This document shows, piece by piece, positions 36,651-44,918 of a DNA stretch of 64,000 bases. Made by a program: the position numbers and the translations under genes. The notes below the pieces were generated by a model. That model saw only the letters and a list, made by a program, of their open reading frames with translations, did no database searches and was not told where the DNA came from. This DNA is from JAFGTP01 sp964472715 (GTDB taxonomy: Bacteria > Fidelibacterota > UBA2242 > JAFGTP01). The DNA lies in assembly GCA_964472715.1 (NCBI GenBank), contig CAYYMT010000001.1, forward strand, positions 23,711-87,710, given 5' to 3'. Numbering within the stretch: the stretch's first letter is position 1; every line of letters begins with the position of its first letter.

Positions 36651-37778
36651 TTATATAATTATTAAATCGGCATTTAAGGCACCGGCCTGCTTAATGGATT
36701 GAAAAATCGCGATGACATCCCGGGGCCGGAGTCCCAGTTCATTCAAGGCGGCGGCCAGGTCCTGCACGCTGGATGTTTCACGAACCGCGGCGGTTTGGGC
36801 AATATCTTCCTGGGTGGTGGTTTCAGTTACATATTCCACCACTGTGCGGCCAGTATTGGCAAAAGAAGCTGATGGTTGTGAAATAACCGGACGACGTCGA
36901 ATGTGAATGGTCAGTGAACCGTGACTGATCATGATTTCGCTGATCGTGACATCACCGCCGGCAACCACTGTTCCTGTTCTCTCGTTGATCACGACACGGG
37001 CTTCCACATCAGGATCGACCTGCAAAGTTTCGATCTCCGCGATAAACTGCACAGCCTGGTGATTGCTTTGCAGATTAGCCGGAACAAGTATTTCAACAAC
37101 ACCGGCGTTTAATGTAGTTGCCAGTGTGGTATCGATGTTTGGCAATCCGTTAATGGACTCGGCGATTCGGGTAGCAGTTACAAAATCCGGTTCATTGAGT
37201 AAAAATCTGATGGGCTGGGAAAAATCAAAGCGATTGTTGGGGTCAATCCGGTTCATCACCGCGCCACCGGGAATTCTGCCGACCTGGGCGTGATTTTTTC
37301 GCACCTTTTCACCGGCGGCAGTTTCGATATTGAATCCACCGACAGAGATCGGGCCCTGAGCCATAGCGTACTGCTGTCCGTCATCGGCCAATAATGGCGC
37401 CATCAATAATATGCCCCCTTCAAGACTGGTGGCATCGCCCAGCGAACTGACTGTAACGTCAAAACGGGAGCCGATACGACCAAAGGCCGGCGCATTTGCT
37501 GTCACCATGACAGCGGCCACATTTCGTGTCCGCAGGTTTTCACGCGGCACAGTAATACCGAAACGTTCCAACATATTAGTAATGGTTTGAACCGTAAAAA
37601 CCGATCCGTAGTTGCGGCTGGCTCTGTCACCGGAACCGTCAAGACCGGTTACCAGTCCGTAGCCGATAAGTGATTTGGATGTGGCATTTTCCATGCTCAC
37701 AATATCTTTGATCCGAACCTGACCGGACAAAGTAAGGTTCATAAATATGACAGTTGATATCAGTATTAATTTCTTCAT
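36651..37778 (-). CDS. flgI: Flagellar P-ring protein FlgI
   Basis: 375 aa with a cleavable signal peptide (LILISTVIFMNLTLSGQ). RIKDIVSMENATSKSLIGYGLVTGLDGSGD is the FlgI signature; the C-terminus (LNELGLRPRDVIAIFQSIKQAGALNADLIII) matches too. It builds the periplasmic bushing around the rod at the peptidoglycan layer. Start overlaps the flgH stop by one base. Its presence with flgH implies a Gram-negative envelope. Confidence 0.97.
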   Translation of the reverse strand: MKKLILISTVIFMNLTLSGQVRIKDIVSMENATSKSLIGYGLVTGLDGSGDRASRNYGSVFTVQTITNMLERFGITVPRENLRTRNVAAVMVTANAPAFGRIGSRFDVTVSSLGDATSLEGGILLMAPLLADDGQQYAMAQGPISVGGFNIETAAGEKVRKNHAQVGRIPGGAVMNRIDPNNRFDFSQPIRFLLNEPDFVTATRIAESINGLPNIDTTLATTLNAGVVEILVPANLQSNHQAVQFIAEIETLQVDPDVEARVVINERTGTVVAGGDVTISEIMISHGSLTIHIRRRPVISQPSASFANTGRTVVEYVTETTTQEDIAQTAAVRETSSVQDLAAALNELGLRPRDVIAIFQSIKQAGALNADLIII

Positions 37779-38398
37779 TATGCAAAAAATCCTATATATG
37801 CTAAAGCCATTAGACCGGCACCAATTCCAACAGTTAATAATTGTTGAATTGCACCGGGTTTGATAAACCGTTTATGTAAATTTCCTTTTTGGTAAGAAAT
37901 TTCCGCATCAGCGATATTGTAGGAATAGACTGTGTTGTCAGTGAGAATATCTTTGGGACGAACCATTCCTTTTACCTGCATCAGATTTTTTTCGCCGTTC
38001 ACTTCCAACATGCGGCGCCCTTTGATTTCCAGGATCCCATTATCACTTCGCCCGGTGATCGTTGCAGTGACTTTTCCCACCAGTTTTTCATTTTGCTCCG
38101 TCCCTTCCTGGCCGTCGTGTTCATTTTTAATTGTGCTGCTGGTACCGAAAAGAGGTAAAAAGGACATAATATTTCCTGAAGATTTGCCTTCGGCGCTCAT
38201 GGAGGATTGGCTCATGTTTTCGGTTTTGGAATTCTGTTCGGCTTTTGTCTGCTCCACAATAATGACAGTGATTACATCGCCGATATTATGGGCTTTGATA
38301 TCCGAGAACATTGAATTTCTCATACCTTCAAAAACCTGTGCTGACAGACTTGAAAAGGCTAAAATTAAGACAATTGTGATACTACTCATTTTTCTCAT
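37778..38398 (-). CDS. flgH: Flagellar L-ring protein FlgH lacking the lipidation cysteine
   Basis: About 206 aa. FlgH core is clear: FSDIKAHNIGDVITVIIVEQTKAEQNSKT, GKVTATITGRSDNGILEIKGRRMLEVNGE and VRPKDILTDNTVYSYNIADAEISY. Usual FlgH is an outer-membrane lipoprotein; here the signal (ITIVLILAFSSLSAQ) has no lipobox and the whole protein contains no cysteine. Instead the C-terminus ends in a hydrophobic stretch LLTVGIGAGLMALAYIGFFA that could anchor it. I chose ATG 38398 just after the flgA stop; an upstream TTG at 38410 is the alternative. Confidence 0.93.
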   Translation of the reverse strand: MRKMSSITIVLILAFSSLSAQVFEGMRNSMFSDIKAHNIGDVITVIIVEQTKAEQNSKTENMSQSSMSAEGKSSGNIMSFLPLFGTSSTIKNEHDGQEGTEQNEKLVGKVTATITGRSDNGILEIKGRRMLEVNGEKNLMQVKGMVRPKDILTDNTVYSYNIADAEISYQKGNLHKRFIKPGAIQQLLTVGIGAGLMALAYIGFFA

Positions 38399-38402
38399 TT
38401 TC

Positions 38403-39089
38403 TTACTCAATATTTATTACCACGGTTTGTGGCGATTCAACAATTCCAAAATAATGTTTGCGTGTTTCCCTGTTGTATACACGAATTTTTTCTCCCCGGC
38501 TTCCTTCTTCTTTGGCAATGCCATTCATTTCGATGAGGATGTTACCGCTTTTTACCTTTAAAGAAACATCCTGTCCCCGGTCTATGACCGGTTTTGTGCG
38601 CAGGTCTGTTTTCATTAAAATGTCGCCTTTGCGAAGAATTGTCTTGGCGATCATGTTATCCGGGATTTTTGTATCCCGTAAATATTTATCATAGTTGTTG
38701 CTGACAGAGCGCTTTTCCAGGCTTAGATCTGCAGCAGTTATGATCCTGCCAAATTTCACATCACGGGTCAATACGGGAGTTAATATTTCAATTTTCGCTG
38801 TATAGGTTATTCTGATTTCATTCTGGACCCGGTCATTTTTCAGTATCTGGAGTTTAAGACGATTATAACCCACTTCCAGGTCTCTGCTCCGGTTGACAAT
38901 TTGCAACTCCCTATTACGAAAATCCAATTCCGGTAAATGGTAGAGTTTCATCTCTACATCGGACTGCTCAATATCATATTTTTCCGCCATTGCATCGATA
39001 AGGAAATTTTTCACAATCCCATGGGAATCATTTTCCCCGGCCAGGAGGAAAAACGCAAATATTAATGATATGAAAATCAGTCGTTTCAT
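38403..39089 (-). CDS. flgA: Flagellar P-ring assembly chaperone FlgA
   Basis: 228 aa with a signal peptide (LIFISLIFAFFLLAG). The C-terminal SAF-type domain is visible: GRIITAADLSLEKRSVS, DNMIAKTILRKGDILMKTDLRTKPVIDRGQDVSL, and VKSGNILIEMNGIAKEEGSRGEKIRVYNRETRK. FlgA assists FlgI polymerisation in the periplasm. It sits between flgG and flgH, 4 nt after flgG. Confidence 0.93.
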   Translation of the reverse strand: MKRLIFISLIFAFFLLAGENDSHGIVKNFLIDAMAEKYDIEQSDVEMKLYHLPELDFRNRELQIVNRSRDLEVGYNRLKLQILKNDRVQNEIRITYTAKIEILTPVLTRDVKFGRIITAADLSLEKRSVSNNYDKYLRDTKIPDNMIAKTILRKGDILMKTDLRTKPVIDRGQDVSLKVKSGNILIEMNGIAKEEGSRGEKIRVYNRETRKHYFGIVESPQTVVINIE

Positions 39090-39092
39090 AGT

Positions 39093-39881
39093 TTACCGCT
39101 TCAGGTTATTGGTCATTGACAGTAATTCATCCGAGGTTTTTATGGCCTTGGAATTGATTTCATAGGCACGCTGGGCCACAATCAGTCCGACCATTTCTTT
39201 GACAACATCAACATTGGATTTTTCCAGATAGGATTGCACTACTGTTCCAACGCCTTCTTCACCGGGCATTGAAAAAATCGGTTCTCCGGAAGCGGCAGTT
39301 TTATCAAACAAGTTTCCGCCGACAGATTCCAGGCCCGCGGGATTAACAAAAGTCGCCAGTTCAATTTGTCCGATCTCTTCCGGTTGAATTTCATCGGGAT
39401 ATTTGATGGAAATAATACCGTCTTCACTGATATTGATGCTTTCGGCATTATCAGGAATCGAGATTTCCGGATATACGGAAAGTCCGGAAGCCGTCACCAG
39501 GTTGCCGGTGCTGTCAAGTCTGAGGGAGCCATCCCGTGTAAATCCAATAGTTCCGTCGGGTTTCATCACCTGGAGAAAGCCGCGTCCGTTGATGGCAACA
39601 TCCAGAGGATTACCGGTTTCTTCCAGGTTACCCTTAGTAAAAGAACGAAAAGAAGCAACCGGCTTGTTACCGTGTCCCACCTGAATGGTACCGGGTTTTT
39701 CTTTGCCATTGCGCTGATCAATGTTGCCTGACTGAATATTCTGATACATCAGATCCTGAAACTGAACATCTGATTTTTTATAACCGGTGGTATTCACATT
39801 GGCTAAATTATTGGAAATTGTGTCAACTTTTAATTGTTGTGCTGACATTCCCAGTGCGGCTGATCTTAATGAACGTATCAT
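39093..39881 (-). CDS. flgG: Flagellar distal rod protein FlgG
   Basis: 262 aa, standard length. N-terminal SLRSAALGMSAQQLKVDTISNNLANVNTTGYKKS and C-terminal SYLEKSNVDVVKEMVGLIVAQRAYEINSKAI are diagnostic. It forms the distal rod passing through the L and P rings. The neighbouring flgF product is a paralogue. Confidence 0.97.
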   Translation of the reverse strand: MIRSLRSAALGMSAQQLKVDTISNNLANVNTTGYKKSDVQFQDLMYQNIQSGNIDQRNGKEKPGTIQVGHGNKPVASFRSFTKGNLEETGNPLDVAINGRGFLQVMKPDGTIGFTRDGSLRLDSTGNLVTASGLSVYPEISIPDNAESINISEDGIISIKYPDEIQPEEIGQIELATFVNPAGLESVGGNLFDKTAASGEPIFSMPGEEGVGTVVQSYLEKSNVDVVKEMVGLIVAQRAYEINSKAIKTSDELLSMTNNLKR

Positions 39882-39896
39882 TTATATTACTCCTTT

Positions 39897-40616
39897 TTAT
39901 ACCCTACTGATTTGAGTGGACGCCTTACTTAAGGCTTCATCGAGGATTCGAATTGTTCGCTGGGAACTTTCAAAGCCACGTTGCAACTCAATCAGGTTAA
40001 CCATTTCTTTAACAGGATTTACATTGGACTGTTCTATTTTTCCCTGCACGACGACCGCATCGCTCTGTTGCTCCGAAACGGCATCTGGGTTCTTCAATCT
40101 AAATACACTGCCGGACAATCTTTCCACCTGCGCGCTATCATTAAAACCGGACAGTTTGAACTGGTCAGCCAGTATATTATCAACATAAATCTCACCTTCG
40201 CCATTAACAAAAATATTATTAACGGTTTCAAAATTTGTCTGCAGATTGATTCTTCCGTTTTCACCTAATACGTAATTTCCCTGATTATCCACCAGATATC
40301 CTTCATCATTCAGTTCAAAATGTCCGTTTCGTGTGTAAACCGTTTCACCATCCGCGTCAATATTAAAAAAACCATCGCCGGAGATTGCAAAATCCAAAGG
40401 GTTGTTGGTATCTTCAAATTCTCCCTGGGAGAAATCTTTTACCGTTTGAATCGAAAGATTATTGACCTTAGCCATTTTTTTCTCATAGGCATCGAAAAAT
40501 GTATAGTCTTTTTTGAAACCAATGGTGTTAACATTCGCCAGATTGTTCGATACAATATCGTTTTTCTTAGTCTGGATTAACATTGCTGATTTCAATTCGT
40601 CTAAAGTAAAGTCCAT
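39897..40616 (-). CDS. flgF: Flagellar proximal rod protein FlgF
   Basis: 239 aa rod protein: DIVSNNLANVNTIGFKKD at the N-terminus, NNPLDFAISGDGFFNI in the middle, VNPVKEMVNLIELQRGFESSQRTI at the C-terminus. Position before flgG supports FlgF rather than FlgE. The ATG follows AAAAAAGGAG by 8 nt. It is the first gene of the flgF-csrA unit, with a sigma-54-like promoter about 40 nt upstream. Confidence 0.93.
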   Translation of the reverse strand: MDFTLDELKSAMLIQTKKNDIVSNNLANVNTIGFKKDYTFFDAYEKKMAKVNNLSIQTVKDFSQGEFEDTNNPLDFAISGDGFFNIDADGETVYTRNGHFELNDEGYLVDNQGNYVLGENGRINLQTNFETVNNIFVNGEGEIYVDNILADQFKLSGFNDSAQVERLSGSVFRLKNPDAVSEQQSDAVVVQGKIEQSNVNPVKEMVNLIELQRGFESSQRTIRILDEALSKASTQISRV

Positions 40617-40652
40617 TATTCTTAATTCTCCTTTTTTCTGGTTTTGACTATA

Positions 40653-40668
40653 CGCAAATCGATTGCCA
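40653..40668 (-). promoter_or_regulatory. Sigma-54 (-24/-12) promoter for the flgF unit
   Basis: TGGCAATCGATTTGCG on the minus strand has the invariant GG (40667-40666) and GC (40655-40654) 12 nt apart, matching TGGCAC-N5-TTGC. The predicted start near 40642 gives a 26-nt leader carrying the ribosome site of flgF. Sigma-54 control of rod and hook genes is established in Vibrio, Campylobacter and others. Confidence 0.7.
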
Positions 40669-40744
40669 TAAATGCCATTGATTTATATATTTTTATTTAA
40701 ATTCTTGTTTTATAGTGGATTATAAAGAATGAAAGAGGTGAGAG

Positions 40745-40818
40745 TTATTACTGTTTGTTGAATTTTATAGAATTTTATTATTTGTTAGCGGAATTTTATT
40801 ACTGTTTGTGGAATTTTT
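40745..40818. repeat. Three imperfect direct repeats upstream of the flgF promoter
   Basis: Copies beginning TTATTA at 40745, 40775 and 40796; the first and third share TTATTACTGTTTGT.GAATTTT, the second is more diverged. They lie about 80-150 bp upstream of the sigma-54 site, the usual distance for binding sites of an enhancer-binding activator. Confidence 0.5.
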
Positions 40819-40830
40819 TTCCATCATAGG

Positions 40831-41403
40831 TTATTCAATTATCTTTTTAGTGATTCTTGCGGCGCGGTCAGTACTTAATGCTTTTAAAACCATGGGGCGT
40901 TTTCTGGAACTCATATTATTGTACAGGGCAATGATCGTTTCATCGTCCAATTGAGTAAAAATCGGTTTGATCTCACTGACTTTCATGCTCTCATAGGTCT
41001 TTGCCATCTGTTTTATCTGTTCACTGGTTATGCCGGCATTTTGATCGGGTTGGTTGTTGGCCTGTGCGAGTTCTTCTTCCAGTTTTTTTATTTCCAGACT
41101 ATCGGCGATAATCTCTCTGTTTTGTTGTTGTGCAAGCCCGGTCAAACTATCGATATCGGATTGCAATGTGTCCCGGGCCAACAAATGTTCCTGATTTAAC
41201 GCTTGCAAGGAATCAATAATAGTTTGCTTCTCTGATAACAATAATCCCAGAATCGAATTATCCTCCTCCACCGGCCCGCTGTTCACCGGAACAATATTCG
41301 GCTTTGCCAATCCATCCATCAAACTCAGTACGCCAAAGACCAATCCCACAAGGATCAGAAAAAAGAGTAAGCCGCCGACAATTAATAAAATTATTCTTTT
41401 CAT
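40831..41403 (-). CDS. MotE/YlxF-like protein
   Basis: 190 aa. One N-terminal membrane helix (IILLIVGGLLFFLILVGLVFGVLSL), a long coiled coil (LSEKQTIIDSLQALNQEHLLARDTLQSDI...), and a C-terminal MgtE_N-like helical domain (EQIKQMAKTYESMKVSEIKPIFTQLDDETIIALYNNMSSRKRPMVL). Proteins of this design follow fliJ in many genomes: YlxF in Bacillus, and MotE, the stator-protein chaperone in alphaproteobacteria. It starts one base after the fliJ stop. It is the last gene before the 214-nt gap with the flgF promoter. Confidence 0.82.
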   Translation of the reverse strand: MKRIILLIVGGLLFFLILVGLVFGVLSLMDGLAKPNIVPVNSGPVEEDNSILGLLLSEKQTIIDSLQALNQEHLLARDTLQSDIDSLTGLAQQQNREIIADSLEIKKLEEELAQANNQPDQNAGITSEQIKQMAKTYESMKVSEIKPIFTQLDDETIIALYNNMSSRKRPMVLKALSTDRAARITKKIIE

Positions 41404-41404
41404 A

Positions 41405-41857
41405 TTATAGTGTACTTTTGATAGTTTTTCTCAAGGCAATCTCACTATTATCTTTTTCTTCTTTGCGGCGCAGGTCTTTTTTGAACAACTCCATTTGCCG
41501 CTCTTTGAGTTTTTCCAGGATCTTTTTCTTTTTGGTTTCTTCGTTCAGATCGTCTGTGGCCTGCATAACCTTTGTTCGTGAATGGTCAACACGCTGATGT
41601 TGCTTTGTGATAGATTCATTTATTTGATCCACGTAGCCATCATAAATTTTGCGGTGCAAAAGGCTGAACTGCTCATTCTGATTACCGGTTATTGCTTCAG
41701 ACAGAGTTTTTTCTTTCAGGGTTCTGATATTTTGTAATTTTGACTCTTCATTGTCAAGTTCAATTTTTTTATTATGCAATTTCAGGGTTTTATCGTCCTG
41801 TAAATTTTTTCTGTACCGCAAAATATTTTCCAATGAAAAACTGAACTTTTTTGGCAT
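41405..41857 (-). CDS. fliJ: Flagellar export protein FliJ
   Basis: 150 aa of nearly continuous heptad-rich helix (FSLENILRYRKNLQDDKTLKLHNKKIELDN at the start). This N-terminal pattern and the place after fliI identify FliJ, the coiled-coil stalk that links the FliI ATPase ring to the FlhA export gate and recycles chaperones. Confidence 0.9.
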   Translation of the reverse strand: MPKKFSFSLENILRYRKNLQDDKTLKLHNKKIELDNEESKLQNIRTLKEKTLSEAITGNQNEQFSLLHRKIYDGYVDQINESITKQHQRVDHSRTKVMQATDDLNEETKKKKILEKLKERQMELFKKDLRRKEEKDNSEIALRKTIKSTL

Positions 41858-41860
41858 GGA

Positions 41861-43180
41861 TTATCCCCGGGCTAATTGTTGTAATTCCTGTTTGGTCGTT
41901 TCCATATCACAGGATTCATTCATATCTTGCTTCAAAAAATCATTAACCGGTTCGATCTTTTGCAATGCTTCGTCAATTTTAGGATTGGTTCCTTCCTGAT
42001 ATGCCCCGATATTGATCAGGTCTTCGGATTCATAGTAGCTGGACAAAATCTCCAGCAACTTAATAGAGTTTTTACGGTGTTCTTCTTCGACCACTTCGTT
42101 TTTTAATCGCGATACACTTTCCAATACATCAATCGCCGGATAGTGCCCACGGTTCGCCAGTCGCCTGGACAGAACAATATGACCGTCGAGTATCGAGCGG
42201 GCCGCGTCACTGATCGGCTCATCCATATCATCACTTTCCACCAGTACGGTATAAAGCCCGGTAATTGTTCCTTTGGCGGAAGTTCCGGCGCGTTCCAGCA
42301 ATCTTGGCAACGCCGCAAAAACCGAGGGTGTATAGCCTTTTGTAGCCGGCGGTTCACCGGCTGCCAGTCCGATTTCCCGCTGAGCCATGGCAAAGCGTGT
42401 CAGCGAATCCATCATCAGCATGACATTCCTGCCCCGGTCACGAAAATATTCCGCAATCGCAGTGGTCATGAAGGAGGCTTTGACCCGCACCATGGCCGCC
42501 TGGTCTGATGTTGCCACAACGACAACCGACCTTTTCAACCCTTCTTCTCCCAGGTCCCGCTCAATAAATTCTTTTACTTCACGGCCACGTTCACCAATCA
42601 GGCCGATGACATTGATCTCGGCATTGGTATATTTGGCAATCATCCCCAGGGTGACACTTTTGCCCACGCCGCTACCGGCAAATATTCCCACACGTTGACC
42701 ATGGCCAATGGTGATCATTCCGTCAATAGCGCGAATACCGGTTGTCAGAGGTTCCGTGATACGTGCCCTTTCCATTGGTCCGGGTGGCGTATTATAGACC
42801 GGAACTTTATGTTTTGTTGTAATGGGGCCTTTGCCATCGATGGGATTACCGAAACCATCAATAATTCGTCCCAGAAGTTCTTTTCCCGCCATGGTAGAAA
42901 GCGGTTTTCTGCTTTTGATCACTCTGCTGCCAGGAGAGATACCAACAGTTTCGTCCAGAGGCATCAGCAGGATTTTATTTTCCCTGAAGCCGACAACTTC
43001 CGCCCTGACAAATTTTCCATCGCGTTTATATATCTCACATAATTCACCCAGTGTGGCATCCGGTAGTGTGGCCTCTATGACCAGGCCCACAACTTTTGTG
43101 ACCTTGCCGATAATTTTATCAGCGGTCATCAATGGAATTTGTTCATAGTAGGATTTTATTTCGTCTAAGAAAAAATTCAT
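41861..43180 (-). CDS. fliI: Flagellar export ATPase FliI
   Basis: 439 aa, an F1-beta-like hexameric ATPase. Walker A is AGSGVGKS (168-175), followed by VIGLIGERGREVKEFIE and Walker B MLMMDSLTRFAMAQREIGLAAGEPPATKGYTPSVF. It energises unloading of export substrates at the flagellar base. In order with fliH before and fliJ after it. Confidence 0.97.
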   Translation of the reverse strand: MNFFLDEIKSYYEQIPLMTADKIIGKVTKVVGLVIEATLPDATLGELCEIYKRDGKFVRAEVVGFRENKILLMPLDETVGISPGSRVIKSRKPLSTMAGKELLGRIIDGFGNPIDGKGPITTKHKVPVYNTPPGPMERARITEPLTTGIRAIDGMITIGHGQRVGIFAGSGVGKSVTLGMIAKYTNAEINVIGLIGERGREVKEFIERDLGEEGLKRSVVVVATSDQAAMVRVKASFMTTAIAEYFRDRGRNVMLMMDSLTRFAMAQREIGLAAGEPPATKGYTPSVFAALPRLLERAGTSAKGTITGLYTVLVESDDMDEPISDAARSILDGHIVLSRRLANRGHYPAIDVLESVSRLKNEVVEEEHRKNSIKLLEILSSYYESEDLINIGAYQEGTNPKIDEALQKIEPVNDFLKQDMNESCDMETTKQELQQLARG

Positions 43181-43182
43181 GA

Positions 43183-43899
43183 TTAACTATTCAGTAATTG
43201 TGATTCGATATTATCCAATTGTTGCGCAAACTTTCCTTCCACCAGAAGATTTGTAGATTCCAGGATACACTCGCCCGGTTTCAACTTTCTGTCTTCATAA
43301 AATTTGACTTTCAGGCTTCCGGGCAAATGAAACTCCTTTTCCAGGTCCTTGTTCATAATCCATTCGATTTGTGATGAGGAAACGTGAATGGTAATGGTCT
43401 CCTGGTCAATTAATTCATGCAAAATCCTGCTGATCTGTTCCAGCAAAATATCATTATACAGGTCTTCATTTTGTAATTCCGCATTTAATATTTTTTCGGC
43501 GATTATCCGCCCCAGTTTGACAATATGGGGATGCAGTTTTTTTAATTCTTTAGTAAAATCCTCACGAACTGTATTGATGACAGTACGCAGAGATTCAACT
43601 TCTTTATAAACCTGGCTTTCCAGTTCATGACGTAACTGTTCTTTGCCTTCTTCAATACCGGAAAGAAAGGTTTCTTCACGGGCTTGTTGCAGGGATTGTT
43701 CCAGAATTTCGACCCGTTTTCTAAGGTCATTGTTTTCCTTTTGAAGGTCTTTGTGGTGTGTGCTGAGATTTAGCTGTAAAGGCTTATTTTTATCTGTTTC
43801 CGGGGATTTTAGTGAAGCGGAATTTTTTTTTTGCGGCTGATTGTTTGATCCCTGTATACCTTTTACTTTGGATTTTAAAGGAATTCGAATCTGTGTCAT
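43183..43899 (-). CDS. fliH: Flagellar assembly protein FliH
   Basis: 238 aa. Low-complexity N-terminus, long helical middle (DLQKENNDLRKRVEILEQSLQQAREE), and C-terminal ATPase-stator-like domain (KKLHPHIVKLGRIIAEKILNAEL, then PGECILESTNLLVEGKFAQQLDNI). FliH dimers hold FliI to the C ring. The ATG overlaps the fliG stop (ATGA). Confidence 0.92.
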   Translation of the reverse strand: MTQIRIPLKSKVKGIQGSNNQPQKKNSASLKSPETDKNKPLQLNLSTHHKDLQKENNDLRKRVEILEQSLQQAREETFLSGIEEGKEQLRHELESQVYKEVESLRTVINTVREDFTKELKKLHPHIVKLGRIIAEKILNAELQNEDLYNDILLEQISRILHELIDQETITIHVSSSQIEWIMNKDLEKEFHLPGSLKVKFYEDRKLKPGECILESTNLLVEGKFAQQLDNIESQLLNS

Positions 43900-44918
43900 T
43901 CAATCATCTCCTCTTCACCGGCAGCCATGTTGATTTCTCCGGACTCATCAAGTTCACGAATAGCATCCAGAATAACCGACTGGGCGTTTTCCACTTCTTT
44001 GACACGAACCGGCCCGAGATACTGCAATTCATCTTTGAGCATTTCGGAAGCGCGTTCAGACATATTGCGCATGATCTTATCCTTTAATGTGGGTGAAGCG
44101 GCTTTGAGTGAGAGCGCCAGTGTCTTGGAATCAATCTCGCGGGTGATCCGCTGAATGGTTGCATCACCGAGTTTTTCAACATCTTCAAAAGTAAACATGA
44201 GGTTCTTAATTTCTTCATAAAGAGTAGGATTACGGCCTTCAATAGATTCAAGAATATTTTTCTCAGCGGTCCGGCTGGTAGAATTGAGAATCTCCGCAAT
44301 GGCCTCTGTTCCGCCGATTTTGCTCATCTGGCCGCCAAAAACAGAACCTAATTGTTCCCGCAGGGCATTTTCAATTTCCCGGATCAATTCCGGCGATGTT
44401 TTTTCCATAGTTGCCAGACGGTAGGAAATTTCTCCCTGCATTTCTTCCGGCAAATCGGAAAGAATTGCTGCCGCCTGAATGGATTTTAAATTAGCCAGAA
44501 TCAGGGCCACAGTCTGGGGGTGTTCATTGGATAAAAAGTTCAGTAATTGTTTATCATCAACTGTCTGGAGCAGATAAAAGGCGCTGACTTCTGTGGTGGC
44601 TTCCACCCGCTGAATGATTTCATCGGCCTTTTTATGTCCCCAGGCATCTTCCAGAATCTTTTTTGCATAACTCAAACCACCGGAAAGAATGTGCTTTTTG
44701 CCTTCGATCATTTGATAATATTCTTCAATTGCCCCGCCAATTTTATCGGCTTCAACATTTCTGTTGCGGGCGATTTCGATTGTAATCCGTTCAGTTTCGC
44801 TGTCAGTAAAATGTTTGATCACTTCCGAAGCGTGCTCCTCACCAAGAGCAATCAGCACTAAGGCTGCTTTCTGAATTGGCGGTGTTGCCTTGGGTGCTTT
44901 TTCTGGTACTGTTTCCAT
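43896..44918 (-). CDS. fliG: Flagellar motor switch protein FliG
   Basis: 340 aa, normal length. Armadillo-like repeats with LLNFLSNEHPQTVALILANLKSIQAAAILSDLP in the middle domain and LMFTFEDVEKLGDATIQRITREID plus MSERASEMLKDELQYLGPVRVKEVENAQ in the C-terminal torque domain that faces the stator. It begins directly after fliF. Confidence 0.97.
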   Translation of the reverse strand: METVPEKAPKATPPIQKAALVLIALGEEHASEVIKHFTDSETERITIEIARNRNVEADKIGGAIEEYYQMIEGKKHILSGGLSYAKKILEDAWGHKKADEIIQRVEATTEVSAFYLLQTVDDKQLLNFLSNEHPQTVALILANLKSIQAAAILSDLPEEMQGEISYRLATMEKTSPELIREIENALREQLGSVFGGQMSKIGGTEAIAEILNSTSRTAEKNILESIEGRNPTLYEEIKNLMFTFEDVEKLGDATIQRITREIDSKTLALSLKAASPTLKDKIMRNMSERASEMLKDELQYLGPVRVKEVENAQSVILDAIRELDESGEINMAAGEEEMIE

